Below are positions 9,555 through 20,205 of a DNA stretch of 31,115 bases, in pieces (position 1 is the stretch's first letter; every line of letters starts with the position of its first letter). Source of the DNA: Symbiodinium natans (Eukaryota; Sar; Dinophyceae; Suessiales; Symbiodiniaceae); contig CAJNDS010000154.1 in the NCBI GenBank assembly GCA_905221605.1, positions 182,501 through 213,615 of the forward strand, in the 5' to 3' direction. A program made the position numbers and the translations under genes. The notes under the pieces were generated by a model. That model had not been told where the DNA came from, made no database searches, and saw only the letters and a list, made by a program, of their open reading frames with translations.

Positions 9555-10296
9555 TTGAAGTTGATGGCATGGTCTGACGCATGCTGCGACACATGCTGCC
9601 CTCGATCATCAGCCGACAAGTCTGATAGTGCTTAGTGTGTGTGGCGTGGAACACATGCGCAAGAAACACACATCATGAATCTGCAATGCGTCAGTCTGCA
9701 AGTCAGCAACCCGGCTGGAGAGCCTTGATGGCTTCCTGCGACTCAGCATTCGCTGAGTTTGGTGAGCCTGCTTGCTCAGATCACTAGCACTCACATGTGG
9801 ACGCTGACTGGAACTCCCCTGCTACACCGACCTCTACTGCTTCTAATTATCACTGCTTCCTCTTCCTCCTTGTCTGACTATTTATTCCTCCTTGTCTTCC
9901 TTGCTTTCTGTTCCATCTGTTCGAGGTGTCGCGAGTGCGTCTTCAACTGTTGGCCCACTGGGATGCGAACGACGTGTGTACAGAGCCAGGGATCCGGTTG
10001 CTCCCATTTGCTCCATGCCCCAGCCCGGACGAAGTGCGCAGGTGAAATTCAATCAGCTTTGGGTGGAAAAGCCTTAGGCACGTCGCCTCCATCGAGAATA
10101 CTCCAACCAAGCACCATCGCGACATGGCTTCTAGATTCCTTGAGCTTGCAACCACATGGAACTTCCAGCCATGAATGAAACAAGGGCCTGCAGTTGCACT
10201 TGACCTAGCTATGCAGGGTGATTGCCATGCCGCCCACTCTTCTCGCGTAAGCGTCGTCGAATCCGGCATGGGCATTCTCGGAGGAGGAGCCACCCG

Positions 10297-10605
10297 TCAA
10301 CCTTGACTATTGTTGCATTCTCGAAGCGAATCCTCCACACCGTAGGTCGGGTCCATACGGTACGGAAAATTTCGGGGTGCGTAAACAGGCAGGGCAACTA
10401 GTGTTGTCGTTCCGAGCGCAGCGCTGATAATCCTCGCAGGCACTGCTGGTATTTTCTCCATGCCAACGCATCCCATGTTGATGTCAGGGCCACCGGTGCG
10501 CAGAAGGCCCAGAAAGGGTGCAGCAGCTTCGGCAGGTTGCTGGTGCAGCGTGCGCACGGAGGAGAGGAAAGTGCTGGCTGCTTTGTTAAGCTGTGTTCTT
10601 CTGCA
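10297..10605 (-). other. Candidate exon, unrecognised protein
   Basis: The - strand frame after an AGAACACAG acceptor-like site reads LNKAASTFLSSVRTLHQQ, later TGGPDINMGCVGMEKIPAVP and PYRMDPTYGVEDSL. It meets a CAAG|GTTGAC donor-like site near its end and stops at 10297. Amino-acid composition is convincingly protein-like, unlike the repeat-derived frame further upstream in the GA tract. The family is not recognised. Confidence 0.35.
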
Positions 10606-10651
10606 CTTCGACCCCAAATCATCATGCACCCGGGTGACTAAACAGGGTTCC

Positions 10652-10653
<2 letters not shown>

Positions 10654-10691
<38 letters not shown>

Positions 10692-10762
10692 AGGAGAGAG
10701 AGAAAGCGGGAAGGAGAGAGAGCCAGAGAAGGACAGAGAGAGAGAGAGAGAGCGAGAGATTC
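10654..10762. repeat. GA-rich microsatellite
   Basis: Pure GA/AG runs at 10654-10690 and 10735-10752, joined by an imperfect GA-rich stretch. Arg/Glu and Leu/Ser frames over it are repeat by-products. Confidence 0.93.
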
Positions 10763-10861
10763 AACGACTCAACACTCAAGCAAAAGACCGAAAGAGAAAG
10801 CGCACTACCTCATTCCATTACACCTTGAGACTCTGATGTATAAGTCTGTTTTCAACCTCAT

Positions 10862-10985
10862 CTCTTCGCAATCTTCAGAATGCAAATGGCCAAAAAGCAC
10901 TGCAGCAGCGCCTTCCACGAGTCGGTTGCAGTCCGCCAGCTGGGCACTGATGGCCTCTCCACACCCGCGGTTCAGGGGCTACAGA
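10862..10985 (-). other. Candidate exon, unrecognised protein
   Basis: The - strand frame after GGTCTGTAG reads NRGCGEAISAQLADCNRLVE, later FGHLHSEDCEEM, and ends near a GATGAG|GTTGAA donor-like site. Same strand and style as the candidates at 10297 and 9360. The three may be parts of one gene transcribed leftward. No domain is recognised. Confidence 0.3.
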
Positions 10986-11278
10986 CCGGGAGGCATGTTG
11001 GCTTCAACTAAAAGAATCTCGTCGGACGCTATGTGCCGGCACCCTTTCAGAACTTAGCTTTCCTGAAGGGCCTGAAAAAAAAACGCGGAACTCAGTGGAA
11101 CTGCAGTGGCAGCTTCCGAGCCCGGCGCCTTCTTCGACGGAATTGCATCGATCAAGTTCAGCACTTGAAGCCTCAACAGTGAGCGCAGGTCAAGCACCAT
11201 TTGTTCCGAAAACTCGGGGTACTTTGAGGGTTTTGCTCTCTGTCACAAAGAATGACTCCACTCCTCATCAAGAGCACT

Positions 11279-11348
11279 CCCTAACCCTGAAACCCAAACC
11301 CCCTGAAGCCTCATAAATCCTAAATTATAAACCCTAAACCCTAATCCC
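11279..11348 (-). repeat. Degenerate CCCTAAA telomere-like block
   Basis: Contains CCCTAACCCTGAAACCC and later TAAACCCTAAACCCTAA with intervening mutated words. The + strand is C-rich, opposite to the block at 9148. Confidence 0.75.
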
Positions 11349-11436
11349 GAGTCATGGATAAACAGGGCAGGTTGGCAGCTCCCAGCCGCAGACCACTCCA
11401 GGATCGTCGGGGGGGCTGCGCGGGGGCCGTTGGAGT

Positions 11437-11575
11437 GGTAATGATAGTAATAGTAATAGTAACAATAACAGTAGCAGTAGTAGTACTAGTGGTAGCACAA
11501 AAAGAAACAGTAACAATACCAATATTAGCAATTGTAGAAACAGGAATAGTAACAGTCATGGTCGTACTAAACGGA
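11437..11575 (+). repeat. Degenerate period-3 (GTA/ATA/ACA) tract
   Basis: A run of triplets such as GTA, ATA, ACA and GCA, nearly all ending in A on the + strand. In one frame it gives a Val/Ile/Thr-rich, membrane-like peptide inside a 103-codon frame (11354-11665). The periodicity is more easily explained by a decayed trinucleotide repeat than by a gene. Confidence 0.7.
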
Positions 11576-11830
11576 AGTCGGATAGTACCACCATATCCCT
11601 ACTTATACACAATATCTGAGTATGTAGTGCATTTAAACGTACGCAAGGACATAGTACTCGCATGAAAGAACCGGGCCATCGCCTGCGGTGGATGAACTCA
11701 CGGAGCACATTCACAGCCTGATCACAGGCCATCATGTCACAGATTCTCCCAACAACGAACCAAAAAAAAAGTGAGAACCTACCACAGCGTTTGATGCCGC
11801 ACAAGGTCCTGGAAACCAAAAGCAACGAGG

Positions 11831-11918
11831 TAAACCCTAAACCCTAAACCCTAAACCCTAAACCCTAAACCCTAAACCCTAAGCCCTAAGCCCTAAACCC
11901 TAAACCCTAAACCCTAAG
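11831..11918 (-). repeat. Interstitial telomere-like block, CCCTAAA on the + strand
   Basis: About twelve near-perfect CCCTAAA units with two adjacent CCCTAAG variants. It is cleaner than the blocks at 9148 and 11279. Orientation matches the left end of a chromosome, and everything to its right up to 29.7 kb is repetitive, as in a subtelomere. Confidence 0.95.
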
Positions 11919-12047
11919 CAACACGCAGTGACTTGTTGCCGCCTTTTGGCCATTGCCCTCGGCAGCGGCGGCCATGCCGCAACTGAGCAGAACGGCATCG
12001 ATACATCTATCCTTGTATATAGATGTCCATTTTTCTTGATATGTAGA

Positions 12048-12086
12048 CATATAATATATATATATATGTGTGTATATATATATATG
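12048..12086. repeat. AT-rich dinucleotide repeat with a TGTGTG interruption
   Basis: Two ATATATAT runs separated by GTGTGTAT. Short frames reading Tyr/Ile across it are by-products. Confidence 0.9.
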
Positions 12087-12343
12087 AGCCCGCCGCCTTT
12101 AGGGTCTATTTAGCTTTGGGTTTTTCTTATTGCTTAAAAAGAGCGAATATAAATATCGTAATACAAAAATACATATTTACACCTACATATGGCACGCAAA
12201 TCTCATGCCCAGCGGTTCTAGGCCTAGCCGCACGCCATTACGAACTGCGAATTTCTGGTTGTTCTTATTTTCATTTGTTTCTCTTTGCTATCTGTGTATG
12301 CGTGTTCTTTTTTCAGCCTGCGTGAAAAAGTCGCTGTTTGGCT

Positions 12344-15300
12344 GCGGCAGAAGGGAAAGAGAAGTGAGAGAGGAGAGACAACAAGGAGGCCATTTTAATT
12401 TTCTGGAAGGGTATTGATTGAAAAGAAGAGAAGAGACAAGAAACAAGGAGACGGATGGCACTCTTCTTTATCTATCATCTCTCCCTTCCTTGCCTCTCCC
12501 GTTTCCCTCTATAATTCAAAAGACAAGACCATTCTTGCTCTTCGCAGATCAGAGGAGAGATCAAAAGGAATGCAATTTTAATGGGAAGAGCAATGAAAAG
12601 AATGGAAGAGAAATGAAGACAGGAGAGGGAGGTGCAAAATCAGGCTAAGAGAAGATGGTGCTCGTTTTCATCTTTCTTCTCTTGCTCTTTTCCTTTTCAA
12701 ATAAACAACAAAAGGAAGAACAATGAACATGCAAAGGAACCCGTTTTCTTTTTCCATGTGGGAACAAGGAAAGAACAGAGGCGATAAGGCGAGAGGAGGG
12801 ATTTGCTGAAGCATGGGGAGGGTCTACGGACAAGGAGCCAACCCCGCTCACTTTCCCCATCCATTGAAACAGGAAAAGAAAGGAACAGGGCCTCCATTCC
12901 CCTCTTGTTCTTCCTTTCTTGTGTTTTTGTCACATCAAGGGGAACAGGAGAAGAGAAGGGAGAGAGAAGGAGAGAGGAGAGACAAAAAGGATTGCATTTG
13001 TACTGGGAAGAGCAAAGAAAAGAATAGAAGAGAGATGAATAAAGGAGAGGGAGAGACAAAATAAGGCGCAGAGAAGATGGCACTCTTCTTTATCTATCCT
13101 CTCCCCCTTATCTCTCCCTGCCCTCTTTCTTTTCGAAATAAGAAAACAAAAAGGAAGAACTATGAGAAGGAGAAGGGGACGGAAAGGAACAGAAGGGATA
13201 GGCCGATAGGAGGGGGTATGGCAAGGTCCACGCGCAAGGAGTCACCCTCTGCTTACCCTTCCACTGCCTTATCATACAAGTTCCTTTCTTGCGCTGTATC
13301 AGTTGAAAGGAAACAGAAGGAGAGAAGGGAAAGGGAAGTGAGAGAGGAGAGATGACAAGGATGGCATTTTTCTGGAAGCGCAACTGTACCGGAATGTGGC
13401 CACAATAAGCAGGCCAGGGAGACTCAGGCGGGGCAACTGTAGCGGAATGTGGCCACAACAAGCAGGCCAGGGAGGCTCAGGCGGGGCAAGTCTCTCCCTA
13501 ATTAGAAAAAAACCAATCTTGCTCTTCGCAAATCGATAAGTGCCCTTCTTCCTCTTCAGGAAATCGCCTTTCCCTTATTTTGCTTTCTGAAGCGAATAAG
13601 AAAAAGAACAGATAAGAAGAAAGGACAGGGAATGACTAGGTAAAGAGAGGAGCTCTTCAATTTTGCATTACTTTTCCTTCTTGGGGGGTCCTTTTTTCTC
13701 CCTTGAAGATGCAGAAAACTCTCAAAAGGAACGCCCGTTCCATCGCCCATTTACTCTTCCCTTCCTTATCTCCTATGCTCTTTTCCTTAGTCATTGCAAC
13801 AGGAGAAGACAGGAAAAGGGCCTCCATTCCCCTCTTGTTCTTCCTTTCTTGTGTTTTTGTCATATAAAGGGGAACAGGAGAAGAGAAGGGAAAGAGAAGG
13901 AGAGAGGAGCGATGAAAGGAACACAATTTTAATGGGAAGAGCCAAGAAAAGAATGGAAGAGAGATGAATAAAGGAGAAGGAGAGACAAAACAAGTTGCAA
14001 AGAAGATGGCGCTCTTCTTAATCCATCCCCTCTCCCTTTTCTCTCCCTTCCCTTTTTCTTTTCGAAATAAGAAAAACTAAGCAGGAAGAATTATGAAAAG
14101 GAGAAGGGTAAGGAAAAGAGCAGAAGAGATAGGCCGAAAAGAGTGATATGATGAAGTATGGCAAGGTCCACACGCAAGGAGTCACCCTCTGCTTACCCTC
14201 CCACTGCCCTTATCATACAAGTTCCCTTCTTGTGGTTTATCAGCTAAACGGAAACAGAAGGAGAGAAGGGAAAGAGAAGTGAGAGAGGAGAGACAACAAG
14301 GATGCCATGTTAATTTTCTGGAAGGGTATTGAAAAGAAGAGAAAAGACAAGAAACAAGGGGACGGATGGCACTCTTCCGTATCTATCATCCTTGTCTTTC
14401 CCTTTTCCCTCTATAATTAGAAAAACAGGCGCCCTCTCTCGTCTTCAGGAACCCGTTCACTTTTTCCGTTTGGGAACAAGGAAAAGAACAGAGGCGATAG
14501 GGCGAGAGGAAGAATTTGCTGAAGCATGGGGAGGGTCTACGGGCAAGTAGCCAACCCCGCTCACTTGCCCCATCCATTGTGAAAAGAACAGGGCCTCCAT
14601 TCCCCTCTTGTTCTTCCTTTCTTGCGTTTTTGTCATTTAAGGGGGAACAGCAGAAGAGAAGGGAAAGAGAAGGAGAGAGGAGCGATGAAAGGAACACAAT
14701 TTTAATGGGAAGAGCCAAGAAAAGAATAGAAGAGAGATGAATAAAGGAGAGGGAGAGACAAAACAAGGCGCAAAGAAGATGGCACTCTTCTTTATCTATC
14801 CTCTCTCCCTTATCTCTGCAAGGAATAGAACAGACAGGAAGCAAGGAGACGGAGTGACAAAACTTGTCGCAAAGCTTTATATATCTCCCTTGTCTCTCCC
14901 TAATTAGAAAAAACCAATCTTGCTATTCACAGATAGATAGGTGCCCTTCTTCCTCTTCAGGAAATCGCCTTTCCCTTATTTTGCTTGTTGAAGCGACTAA
15001 GAAGAACAACAGATAAGAAGAGAGGACAGGGAATGACTAGGTAAAGAGAGGAGCTCTTCAATTTTCCTCCCTATCTCTTATGTTACTTTTCCTCCTTGGG
15101 GGATGTCCTTTTTTCTCCCTTGAAGATGCAGAAAACTCTCAAAAGAAACGCCCGTTCCATCGCCCATTTACTCTTCAATTCGCTTCCTTATCTCCTATGC
15201 TCTTTTCCTTATTCATTGCAACAGGAGAAGACAGGAAAAGGGCCTCCATTCCCCTCTTGTTCTTCCTTTCTTGTGTGTTTGTCATATAAAGGGGAACAGG

Positions 15301-17240
15301 AGAAGAGAAGGGAAAGAGAAGGGGAGAGGAGCGATGAAAGGAACACAATTTTAATGGGAAGAGCCAAGAAAAGAATGGAAGAGAGATGAATAAAGGAGAA
15401 GGAGAGACAAAACAAGTTGCAAAGAAGATGGCGCTCTTCTTAATCCATCCCCTCTCCCTTATCTCTCCCTTCCCTTTTTCTTTTCGAAATAAGAAAAACT
15501 AAGCAGGAAGAATTATGAAAAGGAGAAGGGTAAGGAAAAGAGCAGAAGAGATAGGCCGAAAAGAGTGATATGATGAAGTATGGCAAGGTCCACACTCAAG
15601 GAGTCACCCTCTGCTTACCCTCCCACTGCCTTTATCATACAAGTTCCTTTATTGTGGTTTATCAGCTAAACGGAAACAGAAGGAGAGAAGGGAAAGAGAA
15701 GTGAGAGAGGAGAGACAACAAGGATGCCATTTTAATTTTCTGGAAGGGTATTGAAAAGAAGAGAAAAGACAAGAAACAAGGAGACGGATCGCACTCTTCT
15801 TTATCTATCATCCTTGTCTTTCCCTTTTCCCTCTATAATTAGAAAAACAGGCGCCCTCTCTCGTCTTCAGGAACCCGTTCACTTTTTCCGTTTGGGAACA
15901 AGGAAAAGAACAGAGAGGCGATAGGGCGAGAGGAAGAATATGCTGAAGCATGGGGAGGGTCTACGGGCAAGGAGCCAACCCCGCTCACTTGCCCCATCCA
16001 TTGTGAAAAGAACAGGGCCTCCTTCCCCTCTTGTTCTTCCTTTCTTGCGTTTTTGTCATTTAAGGGGGAACAGCAGAAGAGAAGGGAAAGAGAAGGAGCG
16101 AGGAGAGATAACAATAACACCATATTAATGGGAAGAGCCAAGAAAAGAATAGAAGAGAGATGAATAAAGGAGAGGGAGAGACAAAACAAGGCGCAAAGAA
16201 GATGGCACTCTTCTTTATCTATCCTCTCTCCCTTATCTCTGCAAGGAATAGAACAGACAGGAAGCAAGGAGACGGAGTGACAAAACTTGTCGCAAAGCTT
16301 TATATATCTCCCTTGTCTCTCCCTAATGAGAAAAAACCAATCTTGCTATTCACAGATAGATAGGTGCCCTTCTTCCTCTTCAGGAAATCGCCTTTCCCTT
16401 ATTTTGCTTTTTGAAGCGACTAAGAAAAACAACAGATAAGAAGAGAGGACAGGGAATGACTAGGTAAAGAGAGGAGCTCTTCAATTTTCCTCCCTATCTC
16501 TTATGTTACTTTTCCTTCTTGGGGGATGTCTTTTTTCTCCCTTGAAGATGCAGAAAACTCTCAAAAGGAACACCCGTTCCAGTTCCATCGCCCATTTACT
16601 CTTCAATTCCCTTCCTTATCTCCTATGCTCTTTTCCTTATTCATTGCAACAGGAGAAGACAGGAAAAGGGCCTCCATTCCCCTCTTGTTCTTCCTTTCTT
16701 GTGTTTTTTGTCATATAAAGGGGAACAGCAGAAGAGAAGGGAAAGAGAAGGAGAGAGGAGCGATGAAAGGAACACAATTTTAATGGGAAGAGCCAAGAAA
16801 AGAATAGAAGAGAGATGAATAAAGGAGAGGGAGAGACAAAACAAGGCGCAAAGAAGATGGCACTCTTCTTTATCTATCCTCTCTCCCTGATCTCTGCAAG
16901 GAATAGAACAGACAGGAAGCAAGGAGACGGAGTGACAAAACTTGTCGCAAAGCTTTATATATCTCCCTTGTCTCTCCCTAATTCGAAAAAGCCAATCTTG
17001 CTATTCACAGATAGGTACAGTACCCTTCCTCCTCTTCAGGAAATCGCCTTTCCCTTATTTTGCGTTTTGAAGCGACTAAGAAAAACAACAGATAAGAAGA
17101 GATGACAGGGAATGACTAAGTAAAGAGAGGATCTCTTCAATGTCCCTCCCTTTTTCTTATGTTACTTTTCCTTCTTGGGGGGTCCTTTTTTCTCCCTTGA
17201 AGATGCAGAAAACGATCAAAAAGGACACCCGTTCCATCGC
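12344..17240. repeat. Modular GA/CT-rich repeats (about 650- and 775-bp modules, 1.42-kb composite)
   Basis: Purine-rich segments (GAAGAGAAGGGAAAGAGAAG) alternate with pyrimidine-rich ones (CCCCTCTTGTTCTTCCTTTC). The latter word recurs near 12897, 13829, 14603, 15251, 16025 and 16679, i.e. spacings of about 650-930 bp. The composite from 14326 repeats at 15750, a 1424-bp period. Later parts (from about 16160 and 16815) repeat at 655 bp. Recurrent frames on both strands, up to 152 codons and rich in Ser/Leu/Phe or Lys/Glu/Arg, drift and break between copies, so I do not call them genes. Confidence 0.9.
13379..13486. repeat. 53-bp direct duplication inside the GA-rich region
   Basis: CAACTGTACCGGAATGTGGC at 13381 recurs at 13434 (with C to G), each copy continuing through AGGCCAGGGAG and CTCAGGCGGGGCAA. 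Two copies with three visible substitutions. Its GC-rich composition stands out from the surrounding purine-rich DNA. Confidence 0.9.
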
Positions 17241-17582
17241 CCATATATAGGGAGACAGAGAAATCATGAGCATCAGCTGGGTTTGCTGCACCACTCAAAA
17301 CTTCTCAAGTGACCTAGGCACACTCTGCGCCTATACGAGTACATTACAAGTACAAGTGCAAGTACAAGCCTTCGTTTTTGAGGTAGAGGGCACGAAAGGT
17401 GGAGGAGGGCTGGGGGGGGTGGGGTAAAAGAATTATGTAGAGCTACTTATAAGGTTTATACAGTTTATGAAGTGGGCTCTTTTTTCTCCTTTGGCTAATT
17501 TTGGGCAACATTTGCCCTTTGGGCCCAATTTGGCCCCAAAAAAACGGCCCCAAAGGGCCCAACAATGGGAAACGTGCGGCTG

Positions 17583-18130
17583 GATTTGGCCAAATTTTGC
17601 CGGACAGTCTGCGGGCAAAATTTGGCCAAATCGGGCTGCTCGTCGTACGCGATGAGAAATGCGCGGCTCGATTTGGCCAAATTTTGCCAAGCAGCCTCCG
17701 GGCAAAATTTGGCCAAATCGGGCTGCTCTTCGTAGGCGATGAAAAAGGCGCGGCTCGATTTGGCCAAATTTTGCCGGGCAGCTTTCGGGCAAAATTTGGC
17801 CAAATCGGGCTGCTCTTCGTAGGCGATGAGAAAGGCGCGGCTCGATTTGGCCAAATTTTGCCGGGCAGCTTTCGGGCAAAATTTGGCCAAATCGGGCTGC
17901 TCTTCGTAGGCGATGAGAAAGGCGCGGCTCGATTTGGCCAAATTTTGCCGAGCAGCTTTCGGGCAAAATTTGGTCAAATCGGGCTGCTCTTCGTAGGCGA
18001 TGAGAAATGCGTGGCTCGATTTGGCCAAATTTTGCCAAGCAGCCTCCGGGCAAAATTTGGCCAAATCGGGCAGCTCTTCGTATGCGATGAGAAATGCGCG
18101 GCTCGATTTGGCCAAATTTTGCCCGGAGCT
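17583..18130. repeat. 87-bp palindromic satellite, copy 1 (about 6.3 units)
   Basis: Seven occurrences of ATTTGGCCAAATTTTGCC at an 87-bp period, each paired with its reverse complement GGCAAAATTTGGCCAAAT about 12 bp later. The core ATTTGGCCAAAT is itself palindromic. Because 87 is divisible by 3 and the unit has no stops, three long frames exist (about 206-216 codons, + and -). They are not evidence of a protein. Confidence 0.95.
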
Positions 18131-18133
18131 TCC

Positions 18134-18230
18134 CCCCCTCCCAAGAATTAAATAGTGATTAATTTAAGTACGACGGGGAGGTTTCGGATTGAAATTATTT
18201 AAATTATTTAATTCTTAGGGGGCGGGGAGG
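18134..18230. repeat. Short inverted repeat after the 87-bp array
   Basis: CCCCTCCCAAGAATTAAAT and a later ATTTAATTCTTAGGGGGCGG are imperfect reverse complements about 50 bp apart. The same pair lies at about 23433-23529 in the second copy. Confidence 0.7.
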
Positions 18231-18411
18231 GTGGTTCCCCCCCCTTTTCGGATTTCAACTATTTAAACTATATAATGTATTTACATTATTTGAATTGTTT
18301 AAATTGTTTAAATTACATGATGTAAATCATTTAATCAAAGCTTTATATATCTCCCTTGTCTCTCCCTAATTAGAAATACCAATCTTGCTATTCACAGATA
18401 GGTGCACTTCT

Positions 18412-18750
18412 CATGCTTTTTTGTGTTAGCACGGCTCTACTGACACATATTCCGCGAAAAATGTGTCATGCTTTTTGTCTTAGCAGAACTCTCGTGACAC
18501 ATATTCCGCGGAAAATGTGTCATGCTTTTTTTTGTTAGCACGCCTCTACTGACACATATTCCGCGGAAAATGTGTCATGCTTTTTGTGTTAGCACAGCTC
18601 TACTGACACATATTCCGCGGGAAAAGTGTCATGTTTATGTTGCTAAGAGAACTCTGGTGACACATATTCCGCGAAAAATGTGTCATGCTTTTTTTGTGGT
18701 AGCACGGCTCTACTGACACATATTCAGCGGAAAAATTGTCATGTTTTTGG
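18412..18750. repeat. 54-bp repeat carrying a 26-28 bp palindrome, six copies (first duplication copy)
   Basis: GACACATATTCCGCGG recurs at 18442, 18496, 18551, 18605, 18659 and 18715 (spacings 54-56), with minor variants. With the following AAAATGTGTC it forms a near-perfect palindrome centred on CCGCGG. Between palindromes lies CATGCTTTTTGTGTTAGCAC. Short Cys/His/Thr-rich frames on either strand are by-products. Confidence 0.92.
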
Positions 18751-19024
18751 TGAAATTTACGAACACTTACCCCCCGATAAGCAAGACTTGGAATCACTCC
18801 GTTACAAGCAATCAATATTGGCACGCGGCCATTTTTTTCTTCTCAACTATCTCAAAGGGCGCAGTGTCTAGATCGCAAGCATAATTTCATTGTGTCTTGA
18901 CGCATCATAGTGTACCAAAGTCTCTGCATCATAAGCATTGTTTTCTTTGCGCTTTAGTACAGTTTTTTGTACTAAGGTCTTTAAGCTGTAAGCACTTTTA
19001 ACGGGAAAGGGCGAGGAGGATAGC

Positions 19025-19270
19025 TTATGATAACTATGACAATTTATCATAATTATGATACCTTATCATAAGTATGATAACTTATGATAACTTATCATAA
19101 TTATAATAACTTATCATAATTATGAAAAGTTGCTTATCATATTTATCATACTCTGAGATAAAGAACTTGAAGTTATCATAATTATGATAATTTAGATCGG
19201 GAAGCTAAAGTTATCATAATTATGATAACTTATGATGGGGAAGTTGAAGTCATCATAATTATGATAACTT
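19025..19270. repeat. Array of the perfect palindrome TTATCATAATTATGATAA (first copy)
   Basis: The 18-base palindrome occurs complete near 19173 and 19211, and with one-sided variation near 19043 and 19252. Half-words (TTATCATAA, TTATGATAA) fill much of the rest. The complete versions extend to GTTATCATAATTATGATAAC. Confidence 0.92.
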
Positions 19271-19281
19271 CAGGTTGGTAG

Positions 19282-19802
19282 TTTGGAGTGGAGGGGCAGG
19301 AGGGGTTAGGTGCGAGTGGTGTGGGTGTAGTAAATTGTTGCAAGGGGGCTTGTTGGGGGTGATGGGGTCGGGGAGCAGGTTGCAGGTGCGACGCGGTGCG
19401 TGGGGTGGCGCTCTGCGAAGTGAGGTGGAAAATTGGGGAGGGGTAGGGGAGGGGAGAGGAGGGGTTAAAGCACAAGCCCTCCAGCCCCTCCCCTCCAGCC
19501 CCTCCAACCCCTCCAGCCCCTGCAGAGCCCTCCAGCCAGCCCCTCCAGCCCGCCCCTCCAGCCAGCCCCTCCAGGCGCCCCTTCAGCCTCCAGGTTCCTC
19601 CAGCCGCTCCAGTTCTTCCAGTTCCTCCAGCCCCTCTAGCCTCTCCAACCCCTCCAGCCCTTGCAGCAGCCCCTCCAGCCAGCCAGCCCCTCCAGCCCCC
19701 TCCAGCCCCCTCCAGCCCCCTCCAGCCCCTCCAGCTCCAGCCCATCCCTTCAGCCTCCAGGTTCCTCCAGTTCCTCCAGCCCCTCCAGCCTCTCCAGCCC
19801 TA
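19282..19802. repeat. G-rich block followed by CCAGCCCCT minisatellite (first copy)
   Basis: A G-rich half (about 19282-19470, GGAGGGG/GGGGAGG words) is followed by a C-rich half of CCAGCCCCT-type 9-base units with 10-base CCAGCCCCCT variants. The two halves are roughly complementary in composition. The Ser/Pro-rich + frame (178 codons) and Gly/Trp/Ala-rich - frame (171 codons) are repeat by-products. Confidence 0.88.
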
Positions 19803-19841
19803 CCTAAATAATTTAGTTTATGGCTTGGCTGAGTTTCCCCA

Positions 19842-20007
19842 CAATTAAATTAATTTAAACGATTTAAACGATTTAATTGGGTCCAATTAAATCGTTTAAA
19901 TCCGACGCCTCAATTAAATAATTTAATTAGACCGTAGGATTTAAACGATTTAATTGGACCCAATTAAATCGTTTAAATCGTTTAAATCGTATAAATTAAT
20001 TTAATTG
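19842..20007. repeat. Nested inverted repeat built on AAACGATTT (first copy)
   Basis: Left arm 19842-19903 (62 bp) and right arm 19937-20007 (71 bp) are reverse complements. The right arm has one extra 9-base unit and one substitution. Each arm contains its own smaller palindrome, AAACGATTTAATTGG then GT or AC then CCAATTAAATCGTTT. The 33-bp spacer begins GACGCCTCAATTAAATAA. Confidence 0.93.
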
Positions 20008-20035
20008 TGGTGGGAGGTGAGTACAGACAAGCACA

Positions 20036-20113
20036 GAGCCAATCAAATTATTTAAATCCGACGCCTCAATTAAATAATTTAATTAGACCGTAGGATTTAA
20101 ATGATTTAATTGG
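20036..20113. repeat. Second, shorter inverted repeat with the same spacer
   Basis: Arms CCAATCAAATTATTTAAATC and GATTTAAATGATTTAATTGG (two mismatches) enclose the same spacer (GACGCCTCAATTAAATAA onward) found in the neighbour at 19904. It appears to be a shortened relative of the same element. The second duplication copy has it at 25365-25442. Confidence 0.85.
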
Positions 20114-20205
20114 TTTGGGTTTGCGATTTAACTCTTTGGCATAAAAGCTGAACCGAAAATCTTAGGGACCAGGGCTTGCGATTTGACTCCTTGCTCACCC
20201 CATAA

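Noticed and set aside
11831-11918. Active chromosome end
   Set aside because: Sequence continues on both sides, so the block is interstitial in this assembly.
14386-16922. Recurrent - strand frames starting MLPVCSIPCRD and + strand frames MNKGEGETKQGAKK in the GA/CT-rich modules
   Set aside because: They recur because the DNA is repeated; composition follows polypurine/polypyrimidine bias, and copies differ by frame-breaking changes.
17433-18151. Long open frames of about 206-245 codons on both strands across the 87-bp arrays (also 22645-23450)
   Set aside because: The repeat unit is 87 bp, divisible by 3, and lacks stops in several frames, so long frames arise on both strands automatically. 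The palindromic structure explains the similarity of the + and - products.
19230-19811. Ser/Pro-rich 178-codon and Gly/Trp-rich 171-codon frames (also 24529-25140)
   Set aside because: Translations of the CCAGCCCCT and GGAGGGG repeats on opposite strands.
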